Positions 6,943 to 15,338 of a DNA stretch of 53,413 nt are shown piece after piece. This DNA comes from Pseudobdellovibrionaceae bacterium (GTDB lineage: Bacteria; Bdellovibrionota; Bdellovibrionia; Bdellovibrionales; Bdellovibrionaceae), in the NCBI GenBank assembly GCA_947449255.1, contig CANFQX010000020.1, positions 1-53,413 of the forward strand. The letters run 5' to 3'. The position numbers and the translations under genes were made by a program. The notes under the pieces are model-generated. The model searched no databases and was not told the origin of the DNA. It saw nothing but the letters and a program-made list of their open reading frames with translations. Positions within the stretch are counted from its first letter, which is position 1. Every line of letters begins with the position of its first letter.

Positions 6943-8976
6943 TTACTTTGCATTAGCCTGCTTAGGCGGAGCTATTAGAGGCTTTCCAATTTCCAAGCTG
7001 ATAAGATCAAGAAGCACACTTTCAGCTTCTTGAATATCTGGACGCTTGAGGTAGTCCTCTGCCTTTTTGTTTTTACTTGCTATTTTTTTAGCTTTTTCTT
7101 TTTTGTCTTTTTCATTTTTATCTTTTAAAACTTCACTCACGCGAATTATTTTTCCACGAGATTTAGCTTTGTTGAGTTCATCTACTATTTTTTTGAACTC
7201 TTCATTTTTACTAACTCTATCCAATGATCTTTCATTGAGTGCTTTCAACCATTCAGGCTTAATTTCCTTCCAGGCATTCGATCCTTCTTTTACATAAGCA
7301 TCTGGTGAACCAAAGGCCTCAATTGTTTTGGGCGGCAAAGAGTAATCCATATACTTTTCGCCAATATCATCAATACTAAATGGCCCAGGCAATACAATGT
7401 CTGCATCCACGCCACGGTGCTGAGTTGATTTTCCTGAAGGAACAAAAAACATACCCACAGTGACCTTAATTGCTCCCAGATCATGAGGTATTGGCAAAAC
7501 AGATTGAACACTGCCTTTTCCATAGGTGTGATCACCACCAACAATAACAGCACGTTTATAATCTTGCAAAGTGCCAGAGACAATTTCCGAAGCTGATGCT
7601 GAAATTCGGCTTGTCAATACAACCAATGGCCCAGACCAATCTACTGTTGCATCTGAGTCACGCAATGCAGCCTCTGCTTTGCCATCACCTTTTGAGGATT
7701 GTTTTACCACATTCCCTTGAGCAAAAAACAGTCCTGCAATTTTAACTGCATCCTCAAGTGACCCACCACCATTGTTAGACAAATCCAACACAATTCCGTC
7801 AACTTTTTTATCAACAGCTTCTTTTACAATTTGCTTCAAATCAGCAGCTGAAGACCTACCTCCACGACGTGAGTCAGCATAAAAAGAAGGGAAATTAATA
7901 ACTCCCAATTTTTTCTTCGTGCCAGCAACGTCCTTTTCGATAAAGTGAATGGCCGCAGCTTCATCCTCTAGATTTACCTTCTCCCGAGTCAGAACCACAT
8001 CAAGACGTTTTTTCCCATCACCTGATTTGCGTAACACAGTAAGGTGAACTTTTGTTCCCTTTTTTCCACGGATTTTCTTAACAACATCTTTTAAATCCAT
8101 GTCTATTACGTTTTCCATAGGACCGCCGTCTTGGCCGACCGCAATGATTTTATCTTGTGGCTCTATAAGACTAGACTTTGCTGCAGCACCACCTGGTACC
8201 AATTGCTCTACAACAGTGAACCCATCTTGTGATGACAGAGTTGCACCAATGCCTTCTAATGATAAGCGCATTTGAATTTCAAAATCCTCTAGGACATCAC
8301 GAGAAAAGAAGCTTGAATGTGGATCTAGAGCTCGAGCAAAAGAATCCAAATATCCTGAGAGTAAATCATCTTGCTTGGTGTCCTGAGTTCTCTTGACTGC
8401 TCGTTCGTAGTTCTTTAATACATTTTTCTTTGCTTCATCAATTTTCATATCCGTTGCCAAATAATTGGATATCTGAAATTGAATGTATTTTTTTAAATAT
8501 TCATTGGCTTCATCGCCATTCTTCGGCCAAGCACGCTTGTCTGGATCAAAACCAAACTCCGTGGTTGGATCAAATTTAAAGTCTTTTCCTAAAAACTGCT
8601 TTGCAAAGGCTGCTCGGTCAGAGACCCGTGCCAAAATCAGCTTTTGAGCTTCGTCCAAGAATGAACAGTCACGGTTTTTCGTTTTCTCAAAGACGTTAAT
8701 CATCGACTTTTTAATGGCATCAACATCATTTTGAACAAGGTATATCTTCGAGGGGTCTAACCTTTTGAGATATTGTTCGATCAAACGATTTGCAAGCTCA
8801 ACATCTCGGTTTGAATACTTAACATGATTTGCAAGAAAGCCCTGCTCTATTATAGACAAGTAGCGACACTCTAAGTCCTCTTTTGCTGGTGTCATACCTT
8901 GCGCCACGACTATTGAACTCAAAGCAAAGGATCCTGCGGCCATCAAAATTTTTATATTATTGAACAGTGAACTCAT
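6943..8976 (-). CDS. S41-family C-terminal processing peptidase (Prc/Tsp type)
   Basis: This periplasmic serine protease has 677 aa. The signal peptide (NNIKILMAAGSFALSSIVVAQG) is followed by a helical N-terminal domain, a PDZ domain around residues 235-320 (GIGATLSSQDGFTVVEQL), and the S41 catalytic domain with Ser near 460 (SRISASASEIVSG) and Lys near 486 (GKGSVQSVLP), the Ser/Lys dyad. The C-terminal Tsp-type domain contains a Lys-rich stretch. Length matches the long Tsp/Prc class (E. coli Prc 682 aa), which trims or degrades periplasmic proteins from their C-termini. The start at 8976 is preferred because GGAAGGG lies five bases upstream and the signal peptide begins there; the frame extends to 9018 without a ribosome site. 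Confidence 0.93.
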   Translation of the reverse strand: MSSLFNNIKILMAAGSFALSSIVVAQGMTPAKEDLECRYLSIIEQGFLANHVKYSNRDVELANRLIEQYLKRLDPSKIYLVQNDVDAIKKSMINVFEKTKNRDCSFLDEAQKLILARVSDRAAFAKQFLGKDFKFDPTTEFGFDPDKRAWPKNGDEANEYLKKYIQFQISNYLATDMKIDEAKKNVLKNYERAVKRTQDTKQDDLLSGYLDSFARALDPHSSFFSRDVLEDFEIQMRLSLEGIGATLSSQDGFTVVEQLVPGGAAAKSSLIEPQDKIIAVGQDGGPMENVIDMDLKDVVKKIRGKKGTKVHLTVLRKSGDGKKRLDVVLTREKVNLEDEAAAIHFIEKDVAGTKKKLGVINFPSFYADSRRGGRSSAADLKQIVKEAVDKKVDGIVLDLSNNGGGSLEDAVKIAGLFFAQGNVVKQSSKGDGKAEAALRDSDATVDWSGPLVVLTSRISASASEIVSGTLQDYKRAVIVGGDHTYGKGSVQSVLPIPHDLGAIKVTVGMFFVPSGKSTQHRGVDADIVLPGPFSIDDIGEKYMDYSLPPKTIEAFGSPDAYVKEGSNAWKEIKPEWLKALNERSLDRVSKNEEFKKIVDELNKAKSRGKIIRVSEVLKDKNEKDKKEKAKKIASKNKKAEDYLKRPDIQEAESVLLDLISLEIGKPLIAPPKQANAK

Positions 8977-9169
8977 TGTAGCCCTTCCATTAACGTCCAA
9001 TTTCAGACGCCTACTCATTTCGGTAGAATATCAGGATTTCTGGAGGGAGCACTGATTAAATCACTTAAAGTATAAATAAAATACTGAGGGCGAGGATTAT
9101 TATTGATTCATTCTAAAATAAGCATGACTAACGTCGAGTATTTTAAAAAAATTTAAGACTTATTTTATT

Positions 9170-10069
9170 CTACTCTTCTTTATCAAATTCATCAAAAAAT
9201 GAAAGCTGAGGAATGGATTTAGTCCTCTCAGACAACAAACTTTGCAGCCCAACTTCGTGCTTTACAAAATTTCCATTTTGAGTTTCGATCATAAAAAAAG
9301 ACATCTCCGGGTAGTTCGATTTTAAGCGAGTCATCTCCTCAAAAATTAACTGAATATTTTTTGGATCATCGTCCGACATACCAAACCTATGGTGAGAGTT
9401 GTACCCATACTGCTCAATTGCCTTTTCCACGCTAGCCCGAATAGCTCGTTGCTTTAACTCTGCGGTCGTAGCATCAAAATTCAGATCACCCAATTCGACT
9501 CTTGTCGGGTTATGACTCACGGGATAAACACTCAAATAACAAGGCTCTAAGGGCAAAACTTTACTCTTTACTAAGAAGCTAATTCCATCTTTTACAGTTT
9601 CAGGATGATGCCCTCGCGCAGTAATAATGGATAGAGGGCGTTGATTAAATGTTGCGTGATAAAAGCAGTCCCAGGAAGGACCCTTCCATTGAAATTCAGG
9701 AAAGCCCAATGCGTGCGCTATATCTTCGACGAAGAGCTGTTTTTTTCCGGCTATTTTTTCAATTTCTGAGAGATTTAGGTCACGGAAATTTCTAAACGTT
9801 CCTAAAACATCGTCTAATTTAATCTCGTAGTCTTTGTAGATCCCCATTTTGCCAATGAAGTGGCTATGTTCTGCAAAAATTCCACTTGAAATTTCTAGCT
9901 CTTTACCGCTGTCTTTATGAAAAAGAATCAAAGAGGTGGAGAGAAAAGCAATATTATCATCAAAATCAAAGAAATAAAAACTACGTCCGCCTAGGTGATA
10001 GTTTCTGTCTTTTTCTTGAATTCGATTGATTCCCAGATCTAACTTTCCCTGATTTGACTGTTTTCCCAT
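9170..10069 (-). CDS. HAD-like hydrolase family protein, function unknown
   Basis: This soluble protein of about 299 aa shows scattered HAD-superfamily signatures. They are FYFFDFDDN near residue 35 (motif I DxD), SIITARG near 150 (motif II), and RFGMSDDDPKNIQ near 235 (motif IV acidic cluster before the phosphate exit). The spacing suits a large-cap HAD phosphatase, but the residue after the motif I aspartates is N rather than T, so activity is uncertain. The ATG at 10069 has GGTGGG a few bases upstream; a further ATG at 10087 has none. It lies just downstream of topA on the same strand with a 60-base gap. Substrate unknown. Confidence 0.75.
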   Translation of the reverse strand: MGKQSNQGKLDLGINRIQEKDRNYHLGGRSFYFFDFDDNIAFLSTSLILFHKDSGKELEISSGIFAEHSHFIGKMGIYKDYEIKLDDVLGTFRNFRDLNLSEIEKIAGKKQLFVEDIAHALGFPEFQWKGPSWDCFYHATFNQRPLSIITARGHHPETVKDGISFLVKSKVLPLEPCYLSVYPVSHNPTRVELGDLNFDATTAELKQRAIRASVEKAIEQYGYNSHHRFGMSDDDPKNIQLIFEEMTRLKSNYPEMSFFMIETQNGNFVKHEVGLQSLLSERTKSIPQLSFFDEFDKEE

Positions 10070-10150
10070 AAAACCCACCCATCTCATTTGAATTGGACTT
10101 TAGCAGAATAACACCCTCTTCGTGAAGGGATGGGGGGGGATCTGTATATT

Positions 10151-12877
10151 TTACTTTCTAACCTTTCGAGTGATCACTTTTTTTACAGTGAGAGCTTTCG
10201 CCTTCTCTTTAGCTGTTGACGGCTTTTTTAGAACCTTAGCATTCACTTTAGCTGGAGCTTTCCTTGCGGCTTTTTTAGAAGCAGTTTTTTTTGCTTTTCC
10301 ATCGCCTGCAACTGGCCCTTTTTCATTAATTAAAGCAATGGCTTGTTCGAGAGTGACAGTTTCTGGAGTCGCTCCCTCTGGGAGTGAAGCATTGACTTTG
10401 CCACATTTAATGTAGGGACCATAGGGGCCATTGAAGACTTGGATCTGCTCACCCGAAACTGTATGTGCACCCAGGTCCTTTAAAGCAGCTGCTTTTCCTC
10501 GCCCTTTTTTGGGCTGACTCAACATTTCTATAGCTCGTTCAAATGTGATCGTAAAAATACTTTCACCTTTTGGAATAGATCGATAATCACCCTCATGAAC
10601 TATAAAAGGACCAAAACGACCTAATCCTGCTTTCACCTCTTTACCTGTGCCGGGGTGGACGCCCAATACTTTCGGCAATGATAGCAGCTCTAATGCCATT
10701 TCTAGGTTTACTTGTTCGGGCTGAACTCCGGGGGGTAATGAAGCTCTCTTGGGCTTATCGTTTTCTGGAGAGACATCACCCAACTGTACATAGGGACCAA
10801 AGCGACCACTTAAGACGTAGATGGGCTCTCCAGTTTTTGGATTTTTCCCAAGTGCATCGGCACCATTTATTTTTTGATCAATTAATTTTTCAGCAATTTC
10901 AGGGGTGATATCCGCCGGCGACTCACTATCTGGAACGGTCGCACTGACGTCTTTACCATCTCTTTGTGTTGATAGGTAGGCTCCATATCGCCCGACATGG
11001 AATTTATAATTCTCCATACCTTCAATCGTCATAGTTCGAGCTTCTTCAGGATTTATTTTTTCTTCTTGAGACTCAACACGCGCCTTGAGACCTGTGGCGC
11101 CTTTGTAAACCGATGCTAAATAGCTTTCCCAGTCTAGTTCACCATCGGCTATGCTATCCAAACTTTGTTCCATTGCCGAGGTAAAGCCAAGGTCTACATA
11201 TTCAGTCAAATAGCTGCGTAGTAATTTAGAAACAATCATCGCTGTAAATGTTGGAACTAAAGCTGTTGCATTTTTTCTAACATAACCCCGGTCAATAATG
11301 GTCCCTATGACTGAAGCGTAGGTAGAAGGACGACCGATACCTTCTTTCTCCATTGTTTGCACAAGACTCGCCTCAGTAAATCGAGCTGGGGGCTTAGTTT
11401 CATGAGAAGTTGGATCTAACTTCAAACAATTGATACTATCCTTCACATTAAGGTTCGGCAAACGAACTTCTCGTTCAGCCAAATCAGCTTCGGGATCATC
11501 ACTTCCTTCAACGTAAGCACGCAAGAAACCTGGAAATTCAATTGTCATACCTGAGGCATTAAAAATAGCATCACCAGAAGAACCCGACACAGAAATCTTT
11601 GCACTGACCTGCTTTTGTCGCGCGTCAACCATCTGAGAAGCAATGGTTCTCTTCCAAATCAAATCATAAAGTCTAAATTGTGTACCAGTAAGTCCTGTGT
11701 CATCTGGATCCACAAACTGATTTCCCGCTGGACGAATAGACTCATGGGCTTCTTGAGCTCCCTTAACTTTTTTTGCGGCATAATTTCTTGCTTGAGGAGT
11801 TAAATATTCATTGCCGTATTTTTTTAAAATGCATTCACGCGAAGCAATTAAAGCCTCATTCGATAAAAATGTTGAATCCGTACGCATATACGTGATGAAA
11901 CCCTGTTCATAAAGTTTCTGAGCAACTTGCATCGTTTCGCGCGCACTAAGGCCCAACTTTCGATTAGACTCTTGTTGTAAACTTGATGTAATAAACGGAG
12001 CTGCCGGCTTCCTAAAAACTGGTTTTTCTTCTACATCGGAAACGATCCATGAGCCTGATTTTAAATCCTTTGAAAGCTGTGCGGCATCTTTCTCATTTAA
12101 TACAAGAACATCTTTCCCGGCGGTAAGCTGGCCAGTAAGTCCATCAAAGTCTTTACCTACTGCAACTCTTTGATTTTTATATTGTTGCAATCTCGACTCG
12201 AAACTGACTCCACTCTTAGATAATTCGGCTAGGACTCCCCAATACGAAGATTTTTTAAAGCGTAGGCGCTCAAGTTCACGCTCCACAATTAAGCGAACTG
12301 CGACGGATTGCACTCGACCGGCTGAAAGCCCGTAGGCAACTTTTTTCCAAAGCAACGGTGAGATTGTATAGCCAACTAGCCGGTCCAAAATTCGACGAGC
12401 TTCTTGAGCCCGAACTAGGTTTAGGTCAATCTCTCGAGTGTCTTTTAGGGCTTTAAATATGGCCTCTTTTGTAATCTCATGAAAAACCATTCGCTTAGTA
12501 GGAACTCTGGGCTTTAAGACTTCTTTCAAATGCCAACTGATTGACTCACCTTCGCGGTCTTCATCGGTTGCAAGATAGAGTTCAGATGCATCAGTCAGTT
12601 TGTCTTTCAGGTTTTTTACAATTTTTAATTTATCTTTAGGAATGCAGTAAAGTGGCTCAAAATTCTGATCAACATTGACACCAAGCTGTGCCCACTTTTC
12701 CTTTTTTACTTTTTCTGGAATATCTTTTGATGATTGTGGAAGATCGCGTATGTGTCCCATACATGACTCCACTACATAGTCTTTTCCTAAGAATTTTCTT
12801 ATTGTTTTTGCTTTTGTTGGTGACTCAACAATTACGAGCTTAATTCCATCTGTGGTGCTTTCAGTTTTTTTTGCCAT
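10151..12877 (-). CDS. topA: DNA topoisomerase I
   Basis: Type IA topoisomerase, 908 aa, which relaxes negative supercoils. The Toprim domain is at the N-terminus (LVIVESPTKAKTIRKFLG near residue 14; ATDEDREGESISWHL near 103 with the DxD metal site). The active-site tyrosine is in GFITYMRTDST near 327. The C-terminal part lacks the Cys4 zinc fingers of E. coli TopA. It instead carries four copies of a glycine/aromatic repeat (VGRYGAYLS, SGRFGPYVQ, LGRFGPFIV, NGPYGPYIK) between about 640 and 850, then a Lys/Ala tail of about 50 residues resembling histone H1. GAGGG precedes the ATG. Located between two HAD-type genes and transcribed away from the plus-strand pair at 13 kb. Confidence 0.97.
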   Translation of the reverse strand: MAKKTESTTDGIKLVIVESPTKAKTIRKFLGKDYVVESCMGHIRDLPQSSKDIPEKVKKEKWAQLGVNVDQNFEPLYCIPKDKLKIVKNLKDKLTDASELYLATDEDREGESISWHLKEVLKPRVPTKRMVFHEITKEAIFKALKDTREIDLNLVRAQEARRILDRLVGYTISPLLWKKVAYGLSAGRVQSVAVRLIVERELERLRFKKSSYWGVLAELSKSGVSFESRLQQYKNQRVAVGKDFDGLTGQLTAGKDVLVLNEKDAAQLSKDLKSGSWIVSDVEEKPVFRKPAAPFITSSLQQESNRKLGLSARETMQVAQKLYEQGFITYMRTDSTFLSNEALIASRECILKKYGNEYLTPQARNYAAKKVKGAQEAHESIRPAGNQFVDPDDTGLTGTQFRLYDLIWKRTIASQMVDARQKQVSAKISVSGSSGDAIFNASGMTIEFPGFLRAYVEGSDDPEADLAEREVRLPNLNVKDSINCLKLDPTSHETKPPARFTEASLVQTMEKEGIGRPSTYASVIGTIIDRGYVRKNATALVPTFTAMIVSKLLRSYLTEYVDLGFTSAMEQSLDSIADGELDWESYLASVYKGATGLKARVESQEEKINPEEARTMTIEGMENYKFHVGRYGAYLSTQRDGKDVSATVPDSESPADITPEIAEKLIDQKINGADALGKNPKTGEPIYVLSGRFGPYVQLGDVSPENDKPKRASLPPGVQPEQVNLEMALELLSLPKVLGVHPGTGKEVKAGLGRFGPFIVHEGDYRSIPKGESIFTITFERAIEMLSQPKKGRGKAAALKDLGAHTVSGEQIQVFNGPYGPYIKCGKVNASLPEGATPETVTLEQAIALINEKGPVAGDGKAKKTASKKAARKAPAKVNAKVLKKPSTAKEKAKALTVKKVITRKVRK

Positions 12878-13097
12878 TGCGAGCCCTCAGTCCAAAGTAG
12901 TCCTGTATCCGACATTATTAATAGACAAACGATGTATTTGATCGATACAAGATGCAAGTCTCATTTTTGACAACTCGTATTATAACTCTTTACGATAGCT
13001 GTTCACTTTATCAAATTAATAGTGGACCTTTTCAAAGCAATATATTTCTCATCATGAGCATGGCTCAGTATAATTTTTAGGAAGAGAGAGAGAACCT

Positions 13098-13892
13098 TTG
13101 AAAAATGTAACAGAATTTTCAAAACCAATTCATTTTCTTTTGACTGATATTGACGACACTTTAACTGATGAAGGACTTCTCAGTTCAGAAGCCTACCAAG
13201 CCCTTTGGGAACTGCACTCTGCTGGAATTCATGTTATTCCCGTCACAGGTCGACCCGCTGGCTGGTGTGAAATGATAGCACGTGTTTGGCCAGTAAGTGG
13301 TGTTGTTGGTGAAAACGGTGGGTTTTATTTTCGGTATCACAATAAAAAAATGCATCGACACTTTTTCTTTGACGAAAGAACTCAAAAAGAGAATCGCACA
13401 AAACTAGATCTCATTGAATCCGAAGTTTTAAGCCAAGTGTCAGGCTGCCAACTTGCGAGTGATCAATTTTGTCGAATAATGGACCTAGCTATTGATTTCT
13501 GTGAAGACGTTAGTCCATTGCCTGAAAGTGAGGTTAAAAAAATAGTTGAAATCTTTCATAGGCATGGAGCACAAGCAAAGATTAGTTCCATTCACGTTAA
13601 TGGATGGTTTGGCGAATATGACAAACTAACGATGTCTCTTAAATTTCTAGAAAAAGAGTTTGGGCTCACCAAAGATGAAGCTAAAAATATTTGCGCCTTT
13701 AGCGGCGATTCTCCAAATGATGAGCCGATGTTCGAGTTCTTTCCTCACAGTTTTGCCGTGGCAAATATCAATAAATTTATTCATCAGATTAAAAACAAAC
13801 CAACCTATGTGACCAAACAAAGAGGTGGATTGGGCTTTACAGAAATTGCAGATCAGATTCGCCGTAGTTTTTTACCATCAAAAAAATCATAA
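13098..13892 (+). CDS. HAD-superfamily phosphatase (Cof/MPGP-like)
   Basis: This cytosolic phosphatase has 264 aa. Motif I is LLTDIDDTLTDEG near residue 16, with the nucleophile and general acid aspartates. Motif II is IPVTGRPAGW near 48, the motif III lysine probably falls around residue 175 (EYDKLTMSLKF), and motif IV is FSGDSPNDEPMFE near 212. The inserted cap between II and III places it in the Cof/sucrose-phosphatase/mannosyl-3-phosphoglycerate phosphatase group (type II cap). Substrate cannot be told; sugar phosphates are typical. The start is TTG with only a purine stretch (GAGAGAGAG) upstream, so the start is uncertain; it sits 50 bases before the next gene on the same strand. Confidence 0.85.
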   Translation: MKNVTEFSKPIHFLLTDIDDTLTDEGLLSSEAYQALWELHSAGIHVIPVTGRPAGWCEMIARVWPVSGVVGENGGFYFRYHNKKMHRHFFFDERTQKENRTKLDLIESEVLSQVSGCQLASDQFCRIMDLAIDFCEDVSPLPESEVKKIVEIFHRHGAQAKISSIHVNGWFGEYDKLTMSLKFLEKEFGLTKDEAKNICAFSGDSPNDEPMFEFFPHSFAVANINKFIHQIKNKPTYVTKQRGGLGFTEIADQIRRSFLPSKKS

Positions 13893-13942
13893 AACAGAAC
13901 TATTTTAAAATTTCGCCATCAATTAAAAAAAGGGTCCCAATC

Positions 13943-15223
13943 ATGAAAAGCAAAAAAAACATCAAGCAGAAATCTCTTCGAACCAAAGCAATACATGGAG
14001 AAGCTGATTCAAGCTCATGGGAGTTTTCACATCACCTTATTCCGCCTATGACTGCATCGACAACATTTCGTTTGGAATCCCTAGAAAGAGGGGCACAAGG
14101 CTTTAGTACTTTTGGCGCAACAAAAAAAACTGACAAGCCCATCTGGATTTATGATCGCCTTGAGGAACCAACAACAAAAATGCTTGAAGATCAACTAGCA
14201 GCACTTGAAAAAGGTGAATGTGCAATTGCTTTTGCAAGCGGAATGGGAGCTATTTCCTCTACTCTTTTATCTTTATTAAAAAGTAATCAGAAAGTTGTAG
14301 CCCATAAGACACTTTATGGGTGCACTTATAGCCTTATAACCAACTGGCTTCCCCGCCTGAATATTGGCCATAGCTTAATTGATATGAACAACTTAAAAGA
14401 GTTAGAAAAATCACTTCAGGCAGCTGACACAAGAGTCATATACTTCGAGTCTGTTTCCAATCCTATATTGGAAATTGCCGACTTAGAGAAAATAGTCCTG
14501 CTTGTTAAAAATGCCAATAAAAAGCGCGAAAAAGACGACCAAATTTATACAGTGGTCGACAATACTTTTCCTACGCCTTGGGCTTTAAGGCCTATCGACT
14601 GGGGCATAGACTTTGTGATTCAGAGTCTGACAAAAAATATTTCTGGATTTGGCACAGAAATGGGCGGAGCGGTCATTGCACCTAAATCATTTGAAGGCAT
14701 ACTGCGCGCTGCTCGCAAAGACTTTGGCGCAATTATTCACCCCTACTCTGCTTGGCATATTTTGGTTTATGGAATATCCACACAGGCAATTCGCTTCGAG
14801 CAGCAACAGGTGTCCGCACAAAAAATTGCACAATTTCTTGAAAAAAATCCTAAAGTTGAGCGAGTCATTTATCCAGGCCTTAAAAGCCACCCTCAATTCA
14901 AACAGGCAAAAAAATACTTAAAATCTCCTGAGGGAAAGTTTGCCCCAGGAACCATGATTTCCTTCCAACTCAAGGGAAACATGGGCAAATGCCAAAAATT
15001 TGTTAACGATATTGCTCAAAATTCTTATGCAATCACCCTAGCGGTTAGCTTAGGTTTGACCAAAACACTTATTGAAGTTCCTGGTTATATGACTCACTCA
15101 GCGATTCCATCTAACAAACGCGCTGAAAGTGGTATTGATCCAAGAGCTATTCGACTAAGTATCGGCCTTGAAAATGTCGATGATATAATAAATGACTTAG
15201 AATCATCTTTGAAAAAAGTTTAA
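13943..15223 (+). CDS. Cys/Met metabolism PLP-dependent enzyme (trans-sulfuration family)
   Basis: This 426-aa fold-type I PLP enzyme belongs to the Cys_Met_Meta_PP family (cystathionine gamma-synthase, methionine gamma-lyase, O-acetylhomoserine sulfhydrylase). Visible signatures are YDRLEEPTTKMLEDQLA near residue 70, ECAIAFASGMGAISS near 92, VVDNTFPTPWALRP near 208, the PLP lysine in QSLTKNISGFG near 232, and SLGLTKTLIEVPGYMTHS near 375, followed by RLSIGLENVDDII. The exact reaction cannot be chosen from motifs. It runs on the same strand as the HAD gene and ends at a strong terminator. It probably has a role in homocysteine, cystathionine or methionine turnover. Confidence 0.92.
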   Translation: MKSKKNIKQKSLRTKAIHGEADSSSWEFSHHLIPPMTASTTFRLESLERGAQGFSTFGATKKTDKPIWIYDRLEEPTTKMLEDQLAALEKGECAIAFASGMGAISSTLLSLLKSNQKVVAHKTLYGCTYSLITNWLPRLNIGHSLIDMNNLKELEKSLQAADTRVIYFESVSNPILEIADLEKIVLLVKNANKKREKDDQIYTVVDNTFPTPWALRPIDWGIDFVIQSLTKNISGFGTEMGGAVIAPKSFEGILRAARKDFGAIIHPYSAWHILVYGISTQAIRFEQQQVSAQKIAQFLEKNPKVERVIYPGLKSHPQFKQAKKYLKSPEGKFAPGTMISFQLKGNMGKCQKFVNDIAQNSYAITLAVSLGLTKTLIEVPGYMTHSAIPSNKRAESGIDPRAIRLSIGLENVDDIINDLESSLKKV

Positions 15224-15252
15224 GTTTCCACAATTCATAGATTACAACTGGT

Positions 15253-15286
15253 AAAAAAAAGCCCCTGAATCTACAGGGGCTTTTTT
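15253..15286. terminator. Bidirectional intrinsic terminator
   Basis: GCCCCTG (15261-15267) pairs with CAGGGGC (15274-15280). Eight A's lie before and six T's after, so both strands have a U-run. It sits between the convergent PLP-enzyme and tex genes and can end both transcripts. Confidence 0.93.
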
Positions 15287-15338
15287 AAAATTCATTTTAA
15301 AAACTTTTGAAAATAAATTCGACACAAATGTGTCTCAA